Shown here in pieces: positions 7,524 through 15,049 of a DNA stretch of 33,752 bases. Within the stretch, counting starts at the first letter, position 1; every line of letters starts with the position of its first letter. Below the pieces are notes generated by a model. It worked only from the letters and a program-made list of their open reading frames with translations, was not told the origin of the DNA and made no database searches. The stretch spans positions 1-33,752 of the forward strand of contig CAYMTN010000033.1 in assembly GCA_964393335.1 (NCBI GenBank), written 5' to 3'. This DNA is from CAYMTN01 sp964393335. GTDB lineage: Bacteria; Chloroflexota; Anaerolineae; Aggregatilineales; Aggregatilineaceae. Made by a program: the position numbers and the translations under genes.

Positions 7524-8678
7524 CTAGCCGACCGGAAACGCCCGGACGACGGCATGCTGCGACCTGACGGGTTGATAAGTCGCCAGGAACGCGGCGGCGT
7601 AGTCGGCAAAAGTGCCGTCCAGAATGGCGGCGCGCATCTCACGCATGAGCGTGAGCAGAAGATGCAAGTTATGGATGCTGAGCAGTTGGTGGCCCAGGAT
7701 TTCCGACGCTTTGACCAGGTGGCGGATATAGGCGCGCGAAAAGTGCGTGCAGGCGTAACACGTGCAGCCCGGCTCGATCGGTTCTGGATCGCCGGTATAA
7801 CGCTGGTTGCGCATGTTGATCCGGCCCTGCCGGGTCAGCGCCGCGCCGTTGCGTGCGACGCGCGTCGGCAGCACGCAGTCAAAGATATCGACGCCGCGCG
7901 CCACGCCGTGTATCAGGTCTTCCGGACTGCCAACGCCCATCAAATAGCGCGGCTTGTGAGCCGGAAGCAGGGGCGTGGTTTGTTCGAGGGTGGTGTACAT
8001 TTCCGCTTTGGTTTCGCCGACGGCCAGCCCCCCAATGGCATAGCCGGGCAGGTCCATTTCGCTCACAAACCGGGCCGATTCTGCGCGCAGGTCCATGAAG
8101 ATGCCGCCCTGCACGATGCCGAACAACGCCTGCCGGGCCGGGTCACCGCTGCGCGCGTGTTCGGCGGCGCAGCGTGCCAGCCAGGAATGCGTGCGGTCCA
8201 GCGCCGCGCGGACGCGGTCGCGTTCGTCGGGCACGGGACATTCGTCAAAAGCCATGATGATATCGGCCCCCAGATTATGCTGAATCTGGATGGAAACTTC
8301 AGGCGTAAACCGGTGCTGCGAACCATCGAGGTGATCGCGGAAGGTCACCCCGTCGTCGTCGATTGCGTTCGTTTCCCCCAGGCTGAACACCTGAAACCCG
8401 CCCGAATCGGTGAGCATCGGGCCATCCCAGGCCATGAAACGATGCAGCCCGCCCAGGTCGCGGATCAACGCGTCGCCGGGGCGCAGGTGGAGGTGGTACG
8501 TATTCGCCAGAACGAGTGAAACGCCCAGCTCGCGCAGCTCACGCGGCTCAACGGCCTTGACGGTCGCCTGCGTGCCAACGGGCGCGAAGACCGGGGTATG
8601 CAGCGGGCCATGCGGTGTATCGAACACGCCCGCGCGGGCCTGGCCTTGCTCTGCTTCTAGCGTGAAGGTAAACGTCAT
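7524..8678 (-). CDS. tgt: tRNA-guanine transglycosylase
   Basis: The protein has 384 residues, full length for bacterial Tgt. It exchanges guanine at position 34 of Asp, Asn, His and Tyr tRNAs for preQ1, the first tRNA-bound step of queuosine formation. The substrate pocket motif LTDSGGFQVFSL (Asp91), FDECP, FGIVQGG, the nucleophile-containing GVDIFDCVLPTR (263-273) and the zinc site Cys305-x-Cys307-x2-Cys310 with His336 are all present at standard spacing. The ATG at 8678 has only a poor ribosome binding site (GAAAG). It is probably the first gene of an operon with uppP and the PstS-like gene. The later-acting queG is at 28626-29696. Confidence 0.97.
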   Translation of the reverse strand: MTFTFTLEAEQGQARAGVFDTPHGPLHTPVFAPVGTQATVKAVEPRELRELGVSLVLANTYHLHLRPGDALIRDLGGLHRFMAWDGPMLTDSGGFQVFSLGETNAIDDDGVTFRDHLDGSQHRFTPEVSIQIQHNLGADIIMAFDECPVPDERDRVRAALDRTHSWLARCAAEHARSGDPARQALFGIVQGGIFMDLRAESARFVSEMDLPGYAIGGLAVGETKAEMYTTLEQTTPLLPAHKPRYLMGVGSPEDLIHGVARGVDIFDCVLPTRVARNGAALTRQGRINMRNQRYTGDPEPIEPGCTCYACTHFSRAYIRHLVKASEILGHQLLSIHNLHLLLTLMREMRAAILDGTFADYAAAFLATYQPVRSQHAVVRAFPVG

Positions 8679-8716
8679 AGTGTGAGCTTTCGATGCCGGG
8701 CCGATCTATTTATGAA

Positions 8717-8760
8717 GCCCTGACAGGTGTCTGTTTTTCACATATCAGGGCACCATTATA
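8717..8760 (-). promoter_or_regulatory. tgt -10 element and 5' stem-loop
   Basis: On the minus strand TATAAT (8755-8760) is followed within 4 bases by GCCCTGA (8745-8751), which pairs perfectly with TCAGGGC (8717-8723) across a 21-base loop. Transcription would begin in or next to the first arm, so the tgt mRNA would carry a hairpin at its extreme 5' end. The -35 region (TTCGCC at 17 bases) is weak. The loop lacks the conserved preQ1 riboswitch core. Confidence 0.4.
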
Positions 8761-8975
8761 GCAGGTGGTCGAAATTTGGCGAATTCGGCTTGAGGCATAG
8801 TACTCACGTCCCGAAAGCGGGCAGCGCCGCGTGGAAGGGGGCGTCGTATCCCGGCGAAAACAGACGCTCCGCGCACTGGCGCGTTTCCTGGCTCCGCCCT
8901 ACACTACGGGAAAACGGATCATGATCGACGACGGATGACCGGCGGAATCGCGCCCAATCAGCGACAGGCGGCCCC

Positions 8976-11534
8976 ATGATCAACTTATATGACATTCTTG
9001 AAGCGGCAGACGGCCAGCTTTTTGGCGAGCCATCGGCCCAGATTTTCAGCGATTTTTGTTTTGATGCGCGTAAAGTGCAAAAAGGCGAGTTGTATGTCGC
9101 GCTGAAAACCGATCGCGGCGACGGGCACCACACCATGCCGGAGGCGGTCGCCGGGGGCGCGACGGGCATCATGTGCACGCACCCGCCCAGTTTTGACACC
9201 GAAGGGCTGACCGTGATCGTGATGCGCAGCGTGGAAGATGCGCTGATGCGCTGGTCGGCGATCATGCTGGAAAAATACGGCACGACCGTGATCGGCGTCA
9301 CCGGCAGCATGGGCCAGTCGATCACCAGGGCCGCGATTGCGCAGGTGCTCGGCACGCAGTTTCGCGTGTACACGCACGGCGATATCCCCGATGGGCGCTT
9401 CGGGCTGCCGCTGGCCCTGGGTCGCCTGACCAAAGATCACCAGATCGCCGTGTTGGAATTCAGCGCCGAACGGCCTGGCGAGATGGCCGAGATGATCGCC
9501 ATCACCCAGCCGATGGTCGGCGTCGTCACGTTCGTCGGGCACGCACATACCGACCGGCTCGGATCGCCAGAACTGATCGCCCAGGAAAAAGCCGCCCTGA
9601 TACGCGGGCTGCCCGCCGAAGGGCTGGCCGTGCTAAATTTCGACGATCCGCTGGTGTACGCGATGCGGGCCGAGAGCAGCGCCCCGGTGCTGACGCTTGG
9701 CCTCGACCTGAGCGGCAGCGCATTCGGCGCGGACCTGCTGGCTTATAACCTGCTGGTGGACCGTCACAAGACCGGTTTCGATCTCAAACACGGCACCGAC
9801 CGGTTTCCGGGCCGGTGGGTGCCGCTGTTGGGCGTTCACCAGCTTTACGGCGCGCTGGCGGCGCTGGCCGTTGGGCTGAGTTACGACGTCTCGCTGGCCG
9901 ACGGGCTGCATGCCCTGACCGAGTTGGAGCCGCTGCCGGGCCGGATGCGTCCCCTAACCGGACCGTATGGCAGCCTGTTGGTGGACGATAGTTACACGTC
10001 CACCCCCGAAGAACTGGCCGCCGCGCTGGACTGGCTGCGCGCCGTGCGCGATGATCGCGGGCGGGCCGTGCTGGTCATCGGCGACATGGAAAACCTGGGC
10101 GGCTACGCGTCGCTGGCGCACATTGAGGCGGGTCAGCGGGCCGCCAGCGCGGTCGACCGGCTGGTGACGCACGGCGATCTCGCGGCGGATGCGGCGCGCG
10201 TGGCGCTGGAAAACGGCCTGGACCGCGAGCAGGTCGCCGTGACGTTCAGCGCCGAAGACGCGGCCAGGGCGGCAGCGCTCAATCTCGGCCCGCACGACAT
10301 CGTGCTCGTCAAGGGCGGCCCCTCAGGACGGCTTGAGCGCGTGGTCCGACGCCTGTTGGTCGACGAGACGGACGCCGGGTACCTAGTGCGGCAGACCGGC
10401 CTGCACGAGTCGATCCAGGTCGAACGGCAGGAGCGCCCGACCTGGGTCGAAATCGACCTGGAGGCGATTGCCTACAATGCGCGGCGCATCAAAGAAATCG
10501 TCGGGCCGGAGGTCGCGCTGCTGGCGGTGGTGCGTGCGAATGCCTACGGGCACGGCGCGATCCCGGTCAGCAGCACCGTGTTAAATAACGGCGCGGAAAT
10601 GCTCGGCGTGGCGTCCTTGAACGAAGCGCTCGAACTGCGCGAGGCCGGGATCGACGCGCCGATCCTGGTGCTGGGTTATACGCCGCCCTGGGCTGCCGCC
10701 GAGGTGCTGCGCCATGACCTGACGGTCACGCTGTATGACGTGGAGATCGCGCGCATTTTGGACCGCGCCGCCCGCGATCTCGACCGGCAGTTGCGCGCCC
10801 ACCTGAAAGTGGATACGGGCAGCGGCCTGATGGGTATGCTGCCGGAAGACGTCACGCTGTTTTTTCGCAGCATGCGCAATCTGAACAACGTGCAGGTCGA
10901 GGGCGTGTATACCGAGCTGTCCGTCGCGGCGGAGAACACCGAATACACGCTGTGGCAGGTGGCGGGCTTCGAGCGCGTCGTTGACCCGCTGCTGGCGGCT
11001 GGATTCCGCTTCCGTTACATTCACGCCGCCGACTCGGCTGCCGCGATCCACCTGCCGCAGGCGCGTTTTAACATGGTACGGCCCGGCATGGCGCTCTACG
11101 GCCTGAATCCCGGCCCGCTGGCCCCGATCCCGGCGGATTTCCGGCCCGCGCTGGCGTGGAAAACGACCGTCGCGCAGGTCAAACGCCTGCCGCCGGGCAG
11201 TTTTGTCGGGGACGGCAATACGTACCGCACGCAGACCACGCAGCAGATCGCGCTGATCCCGGTCGGTTACGCGGACGGCTTCCGGCGCGCGCCGCTCAAC
11301 TGGCCATATGTGCTGATCAAGGGTGAAATCGCGCCGCTGGTCGGGCAGGTGGGGATCGACCTGTGCGCGGTGGACGTGACGAGCCTGGAAGACGTGCAGA
11401 TCGGCGAGGAAGTCGTGTTGATCGGCAGGCAGGGGCGGCGCGGCATCAGCGTGGAAGACGTCGCCGACGCGCTCGATACGTCGCCCTACGAGGTGATTTG
11501 CACCGTGCTGGCGCGTGTCCCGCGTGTGAAGTAG
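8976..11534 (+). CDS. MurF-alanine racemase fusion with replaced catalytic lysines
   Basis: The protein has 852 residues. Residues 1 to about 475 follow MurF (UDP-MurNAc-tripeptide:D-Ala-D-Ala ligase): DARKVQKGELYVAL, IGVTGSMGQS, VGHAHTDRLGS, VLNFDDP, GVHQLYGALAALAVG, LPGRMRPL and LVDDSYTSTPEEL. Residues from about 485 follow alanine racemase (Alr): WVEIDLEAIAYNARRI, VVRANAYGHG, HLKVDTG, HAADSAA, RPGMALYGL and IPVGYADGFRR (Tyr765). Such fusions are known in Chloroflexi and Bacteroidetes. In this copy the P-loop reads TGSMGQS instead of TGSxGKT (Gln114 for Lys), and the PLP lysine of VVKANAYGHG is Arg520. DTGxxRLG reads DTGSGLMG, THF/THFA reads TELS, and GRVCMDQ reads GQVGIDL. Both activities look lost while the fold is kept. 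The ribosome binding site is weak. It may be a regulator or scaffold, with active enzymes elsewhere. Confidence 0.88.
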   Translation: MINLYDILEAADGQLFGEPSAQIFSDFCFDARKVQKGELYVALKTDRGDGHHTMPEAVAGGATGIMCTHPPSFDTEGLTVIVMRSVEDALMRWSAIMLEKYGTTVIGVTGSMGQSITRAAIAQVLGTQFRVYTHGDIPDGRFGLPLALGRLTKDHQIAVLEFSAERPGEMAEMIAITQPMVGVVTFVGHAHTDRLGSPELIAQEKAALIRGLPAEGLAVLNFDDPLVYAMRAESSAPVLTLGLDLSGSAFGADLLAYNLLVDRHKTGFDLKHGTDRFPGRWVPLLGVHQLYGALAALAVGLSYDVSLADGLHALTELEPLPGRMRPLTGPYGSLLVDDSYTSTPEELAAALDWLRAVRDDRGRAVLVIGDMENLGGYASLAHIEAGQRAASAVDRLVTHGDLAADAARVALENGLDREQVAVTFSAEDAARAAALNLGPHDIVLVKGGPSGRLERVVRRLLVDETDAGYLVRQTGLHESIQVERQERPTWVEIDLEAIAYNARRIKEIVGPEVALLAVVRANAYGHGAIPVSSTVLNNGAEMLGVASLNEALELREAGIDAPILVLGYTPPWAAAEVLRHDLTVTLYDVEIARILDRAARDLDRQLRAHLKVDTGSGLMGMLPEDVTLFFRSMRNLNNVQVEGVYTELSVAAENTEYTLWQVAGFERVVDPLLAAGFRFRYIHAADSAAAIHLPQARFNMVRPGMALYGLNPGPLAPIPADFRPALAWKTTVAQVKRLPPGSFVGDGNTYRTQTTQQIALIPVGYADGFRRAPLNWPYVLIKGEIAPLVGQVGIDLCAVDVTSLEDVQIGEEVVLIGRQGRRGISVEDVADALDTSPYEVICTVLARVPRVK

Positions 11535-11571
11535 GGTCTTGAGCGCGTGCGACTTTCGCGTTACCCCGCAG

Positions 11572-12705
11572 ATGTCACACAAACATGAACCGGGACCGTT
11601 CGGTTCTCCATTCAAGTTCACCGGCGAAATGATGGATGCTAATGACCTGCTCTACCTGCGCGCCCGCTACTACAGCCCGGCGCTGGGCGCGTTTACGAGT
11701 CTCGACCCGATCGAGTCGGGAAATCGGTATCAATATGTGGGCGGGAATGTGGTCAGCGTTGTCGATCCGAGCGGGATGGTTCTGGAAGACCCTGGTTACT
11801 GGGATACTTGCAAAGATCCTCGTCCCCCCTTTGAATGCCCGTTTAATGAAAACGATGTAGCTCGAATGGCCCATGTCGCTAGAGGTGAAGCACAGGGAGT
11901 CGCTTCCTCATCTGACATAATTCATGGTGGCAAATATTTTGCTGCTGTGGCGGCAATTACTTTGACCATGATTAATCGCGAAGCGCGCCTTGGTCAGGTG
12001 CCATATGATTACGACGTTTTAAAAGGGTTTGGTGGCATATACGTTCCCAAAGTAGATTATATTCCACAGGAAGTTGGTGAGAGAGTTTACAAATTGGTGG
12101 AAGGCTTGGTGGCAGGTCTTTGCAGTTTTTGCGATGATCCACTTGCCGTGTTCAATGGCTGTCCGCGAGATGCAAGTTTGATGAGTAAATACAGCGACTT
12201 TGCTGATCAATTTCCGGGTGTGGTAAACATCTTGAGTGGTTTGCGATATGTTTCAGATAATCATACCATTATCTATGAACACAGTTTCGTATCAGACAAT
12301 CAAAACGACGATCTCTCTTCAGTGAAACCTGGTGAAAGACTCGGTAGAAACATGGTAGAAAATGTCTTAAATCAGCAGGAAGAGTTTAAGCACTTAGTCA
12401 TACGAGGTTTTGGTAAGTCAGTCGTTGTATCCAACGATTTTAACCCTGTTCCTTTTGAATGGAATTGCTCTGTTAATCAGAACAGAGTAGCGAACCCATC
12501 CTATAACCCCAATAGCGACGGGGGAGCAAAATTCAACCAGGGCGCTAGCTGCAAGAGCTGTACAAGTGAAAGACGCTGGTGGTGGTATAACCCCAGTGCT
12601 GGGGTATTCGAGGATTTAGACGAAGCCACTTTCCAATCTTACGTCAATCCCGGTAGTCCACAATACAGAGGCGGATCAGGCTGGGTAAAAAGTTGCCAAG
12701 AATAA
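11572..12705 (+). CDS. Orphan Rhs C-terminal tip with possible cell-wall-hydrolase toxin domain
   Basis: From the ATG at 11572 the protein has 377 residues; a TTG at 11539 would add 11. Neither start has a clear ribosome binding site. Residues about 13-68 are the end of an Rhs/YD-repeat core: FTGEMMDANDLLYLRARYYSPALGAFTSLDP and then YVGGNVVSVVDPSG, after which the variable toxin tip normally begins. The tip contains VARMAHVARGEAQG and YFAAVAAITLTMINR, which resembles the SleB/Hydrolase_2 cell-wall hydrolase pattern (EARGE...AVAAVVLNR), with Glu106 as the likely catalytic residue. The last 60 residues are rich in Cys, Trp and Asn. The long N-terminal shell of a normal Rhs protein is absent: the MurF-Alr gene ends 4 bases before the TTG. 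DNA is GC-rich through the core and AT-rich in the tip. Either a displaced tip or a remnant of a lost gene. Confidence 0.7.
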   Translation: MSHKHEPGPFGSPFKFTGEMMDANDLLYLRARYYSPALGAFTSLDPIESGNRYQYVGGNVVSVVDPSGMVLEDPGYWDTCKDPRPPFECPFNENDVARMAHVARGEAQGVASSSDIIHGGKYFAAVAAITLTMINREARLGQVPYDYDVLKGFGGIYVPKVDYIPQEVGERVYKLVEGLVAGLCSFCDDPLAVFNGCPRDASLMSKYSDFADQFPGVVNILSGLRYVSDNHTIIYEHSFVSDNQNDDLSSVKPGERLGRNMVENVLNQQEEFKHLVIRGFGKSVVVSNDFNPVPFEWNCSVNQNRVANPSYNPNSDGGAKFNQGASCKSCTSERRWWWYNPSAGVFEDLDEATFQSYVNPGSPQYRGGSGWVKSCQE

Positions 12706-12711
12706 GATTCG

Positions 12712-12747
12712 TTACAGCTTGGCGAGGTAACACTCGCCAAGCTGTAA
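12712..12747 (+). terminator. Perfect 15-bp hairpin between toxin tip and next gene
   Basis: TTACAGCTTGGCGAG (12712-12726) and CTCGCCAAGCTGTAA (12733-12747) are perfectly complementary with a 6-base loop. It starts 6 bases after the Rhs stop and ends 21 bases before the next ATG. There is no T-run after it on either strand, so it may be a transcription attenuator, an mRNA-processing or stability element, or a recombination relic rather than a classical terminator. Confidence 0.5.
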
Positions 12748-12768
12748 ATTTAGCCGAAAGGATACAAT

Positions 12769-13119
12769 ATGAAGAGGCTTTTCCTTGCTAGTGTTATTAT
12801 AGTTGTAGGTGTTGTAGTTTTGATTATTACAGCAAACCGTTCTTCATCTAGTGTTGACGCCGAGGAAAGTGATCTACAATCCCTGATTTCAGATCTGCAG
12901 CATAAATCAACTCTAAAAGAAGAATTCATCTTTTCCATAGTTCTCGCTCATCCTCCAAATTCACAGTTTTTGGAGGTAACCATAGGTACTGATGATGGTT
13001 TTGTGATAAGTGATATTGGTAAAGATTATGTGTGCGTAGTTCGAGTTGCCGGAGCAGCACTTCCTAACACATGTATACCATTCTCTAATATTTCAAACAT
13101 CAACTATCTTGGAAATTAG
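12769..13119 (+). CDS. Small membrane-anchored protein, candidate immunity protein
   Basis: The protein has 116 residues. The ATG is preceded by AAAGGAT at a good distance. Residues about 4-22 (LFLASVIIVVGVVVLIITA) form an uncleaved signal anchor. A Ser- and Glu-rich linker follows (SSSSVDAEESDLQSLISDL), then a compact beta-rich part with two cysteines (YVCVVRVAGAALPNTCIPF) that would lie outside the membrane. No family is recognised. It directly follows the Rhs toxin tip, shares its AT-rich composition and is separated from it only by a hairpin, which is the position of an immunity gene in polymorphic toxin loci. An extracytoplasmic location would suit protection against a wall-degrading toxin. 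The immunity role is inferred from position only. Confidence 0.6.
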   Translation: MKRLFLASVIIVVGVVVLIITANRSSSSVDAEESDLQSLISDLQHKSTLKEEFIFSIVLAHPPNSQFLEVTIGTDDGFVISDIGKDYVCVVRVAGAALPNTCIPFSNISNINYLGN

Positions 13120-13383
13120 ATGAACACAAAGATGAAGAGATTGTGGAGCGACTTCGCGCTACGTAACTGGGTTGAACGAAGCGCTACACATCAAATAGAT
13201 GCTTTCTGCCCTCGAATTGGCTGCTAATAGACACAATCCTCATTCTGTCCAGTAAACCCCGTTTTTCCCCTCAACATGACCCCGTGAACAGAATGCCGAT
13301 GTGGTCGTAGTGGACATAATCGGCGCATACGCATAATATGTATGGCTGCCAATCACTCCTCGGCTGATGGCCCGGCCAAACGT

Positions 13384-14751
13384 CTATTCCACCGTAAACC
13401 CCAGCGACAGCTCCAACGCGCCATCGACGTAAATCTCGACGAACCACGCGCCCGGCTCCCACAGCTCGCTCAGATACTCCCAGTCCAGGCCGAGCAGGTA
13501 CGGGCCGCCCGCGTCGAAGGAATCGGCTCCGGCGTCCAGGTAACTGCCGCTCGGCGGGCAGAACACCCCGGCCACCGAGAGCGACTCGGTCGTGTTCTGC
13601 ACGCGAAACACGACGTTCAGATCGTCGTCCTGGGCAAACGTCGTCGTGCGCGTGAGCTGATCGGCGTAGTAACTGTCTCCGGCGGCGGTGTAGACGTCGA
13701 TCAGGCGCGCGCTGCTGCCGAGGCCGGTGATCGCGTCCGCGCCGGACTGGCACGGGTTCGCCAGGTAATCAGCCGGGGCGGGCGCGGTGCCGGAGTCTGC
13801 CGCTGCGCCAGACCCAGCCGCCGCCGTGTCAATTGACACGGTCAGCCAATACGCTGCCGTCGCGCCGGGGGTTTCGTCGGAGCGGGCCACGATCAGCGCC
13901 AGCGTGGAATCGTCAAACAGCCCGGCGTCCGGCACGCGGAACGTCAGGCGCAGCGCGGCGACGGCGTCCGGCGTGGTGGCGCTGGCGATCAGGCCGCCGC
14001 TGGCATCGACGATACGCAGCAGCGGCGCGGCGTCCCCGCCCGTGCGCTGCCAATCGACCGCCATCACGTCCCCCGCGCTGGCCGGAAAGCGGTAGACAGT
14101 CCCGGCGTCGGCGGTGATCGTCCCGGCAGCCGCTGCGCCGATTGCCAATGGCAGCGGCTCAAGCGGCGCGGGCGTGTGCAGCCCGCCGAACAAACCGCCC
14201 GGCGCGGGCGTACTGGTCGGTACCGCAACCGGGGCCGGAGTCGGGGACGCGCCCGCCGGGAATACGCTTTCCGACAGGCCGCCGGACGCGGGCGGAGTCG
14301 GGTTGGCTGCCGGTGCCGGGCCGGTCAGCGTCAGGTCATACGTGCCGGTCGTGACGCGCATCTGCTCGTGCTGCAAGCGGCAGGCCTGGATCGTGTACCA
14401 GTCGTCCGCCGGAAGCGTGACGCGGATCAGCGGGTCGAGTTTGCCGCCGGGCCGGTCGTCATTCTCGGCCAGCGGCGGGGCAGTGGTCGTTTCGCGCTGG
14501 TACAGGCGCAGCACACCATCCAGGCTGCCGGACGTGCGCGTCATGTCAATCGTGATCGTGTCACCTGCGCGGCCTTCGAACCAGTACGGCTGGCACGCGG
14601 TGTCTTCGGTGATCGTGCCGGACAGCGTCTGCCCGTAGCGGATCGGCGTCCCGGTTTGGGCCGGGGGCGCGGCGCTGGCCGGGGATACGGCTAGAAGCAG
14701 CGCCACGATCAGCAGGGGGACGGCCATGATCCGGGGCCGGAAATGCGCCAT
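13384..14751 (-). CDS. Secreted protein with PPC-like beta-sandwich domains
   Basis: The protein has 455 residues and a signal peptide (IMAVPLLIVALLLAVSPASA). The first mature domain (about 35-145) has the pattern of the peptidase pre-C-terminal (PPC) beta-sandwich: YGQTLSGTITEDTACQPYWFEGRAGDTITIDMTRTSGSLDGVLRLY, ending in a YDLTLTG strand. A Pro/Thr/Ala linker follows (about 147-205), then a second similar domain (AAGTITADAGTVYRFPASAGDVMAVDWQR), another linker, and a C-terminal domain with FVEIYVDGALELSLGFTVE. There is no protease or other catalytic domain, so it is probably a surface or matrix protein. AGGAG lies about 10 bases before the ATG, and a promoter is visible at 14788-14817. Confidence 0.75.
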   Translation of the reverse strand: MAHFRPRIMAVPLLIVALLLAVSPASAAPPAQTGTPIRYGQTLSGTITEDTACQPYWFEGRAGDTITIDMTRTSGSLDGVLRLYQRETTTAPPLAENDDRPGGKLDPLIRVTLPADDWYTIQACRLQHEQMRVTTGTYDLTLTGPAPAANPTPPASGGLSESVFPAGASPTPAPVAVPTSTPAPGGLFGGLHTPAPLEPLPLAIGAAAAGTITADAGTVYRFPASAGDVMAVDWQRTGGDAAPLLRIVDASGGLIASATTPDAVAALRLTFRVPDAGLFDDSTLALIVARSDETPGATAAYWLTVSIDTAAAGSGAAADSGTAPAPADYLANPCQSGADAITGLGSSARLIDVYTAAGDSYYADQLTRTTTFAQDDDLNVVFRVQNTTESLSVAGVFCPPSGSYLDAGADSFDAGGPYLLGLDWEYLSELWEPGAWFVEIYVDGALELSLGFTVE

Positions 14752-14787
14752 AGTCTGATCTCTCCTGGTGCGTGTGAATTCGCTGCC

Positions 14788-14817
14788 AGTATAGTGCAGA
14801 GTCGGGCCGCGTCACAA
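14788..14817 (-). promoter_or_regulatory. Promoter of the PPC-like protein gene
   Basis: On the minus strand -35 TTGTGA (14812-14817) and -10 TATACT (14788-14793) are 18 bases apart, 36 bases before the ATG at 14751. It is divergent from the promoter at 14828-14856. Confidence 0.6.
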
Positions 14818-14827
14818 GCATTGACCC

Positions 14828-14856
14828 TTGTCCGGTGGGCCGGTATTGAGTATACT
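14828..14856 (+). promoter_or_regulatory. Promoter of the structured leader/ncRNA
   Basis: -35 TTGTCC (14828-14833) and -10 TATACT (14851-14856) with an ideal 17-base spacer; start predicted near 14863. The first open frame with a ribosome binding site is about 260 bases downstream. Confidence 0.6.
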
Positions 14857-14862
14857 GCTGCG

Positions 14863-15046
14863 CGAAGGAGTCAACGGCAACCAATGGTTCGGTAGGCAGT
14901 ACTTTTCCGCGACAAGGTGTTCAGACCCGTGCCCGGAGCGGCGGCGGGAGTTGTCGCGCTGCGCCTGCTGTCATTGGGAGCTTCGTCTCCCGGTTCTACA
15001 TACTCCATGCGGTAATGGACCGCAGGCGCGATGCCTGCGGTTTTTT
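14863..15046 (+). ncRNA. Structured untranslated RNA ending in a terminator
   Basis: About 184 bases between a good promoter and a strong terminator, with no supportable coding frame. Paired segments by eye: CCAATG (14881-14886) with CATTGG (14972-14977); GCAG (14896-14899) with CTGC (14965-14968); CGCGACAA (14908-14915) with TTGTCGCG (14951-14958). Inside these is a GC-rich hairpin made of CCCG/CGGG and GCC/GGC. Together these make one long rod. It is followed by a small hairpin GGGAG/CTCCC (14976-14991) and by GGAGT/ACTCC (14867-14871 with 15002-15006), which would close the whole. Near the 3' end GCGGT (15009-15013) can pair with ACCGC (15019-15023), which is also the first arm of the terminator, so two exclusive structures are possible. 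This could be a free small RNA (6S-like in size and rod shape) or an attenuator for the GNAT gene. It matches no riboswitch class I know. Confidence 0.45.
15019..15046 (+). terminator. Rho-independent terminator
   Basis: ACCGCAGGC (15019-15027) pairs perfectly with GCCTGCGGT (15033-15041) around a 5-base loop and runs into six T (15041-15046). It lies before, not after, the GNAT gene, so it ends the leader RNA. Confidence 0.9.
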
Positions 15047-15049
15047 GTT

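Larger units (their letters stand above)
11780..13270. other. AT-rich block covering the Rhs tip and its downstream gene
   Basis: The base composition visibly changes just after the Rhs DPSG motif, stays AT-rich through the toxin tip, the 15-bp hairpin and the small membrane protein, and returns to the GC-rich background near 13,270. The stretch 13120-13383 has no gene I can support; a 36-codon frame from 13120 lacks a ribosome binding site. This is the usual look of a horizontally exchanged toxin-tip and immunity cassette. No transposase or att site is seen. Confidence 0.5.

Noticed and set aside
7473..8519. Plus-strand frame across tgt
   Set aside because: Antisense shadow; tgt has all catalytic and zinc motifs.
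8679..8755. preQ1 riboswitch before tgt
   Set aside because: The conserved preQ1-I and -II core blocks are absent; only a simple hairpin is present.
13120..13227. 36-codon frame right after the immunity candidate
   Set aside because: No ribosome binding site, no motif, and in decayed-looking intergenic DNA.
14976..15046. T-box-like segment (TGGACCGC before the terminator)
   Set aside because: The T-box consensus needs TGGNACCGCG; here a base is missing, the specifier and AGAGA elements are not found, and the downstream gene is not an aminoacyl-tRNA synthetase or amino-acid gene.
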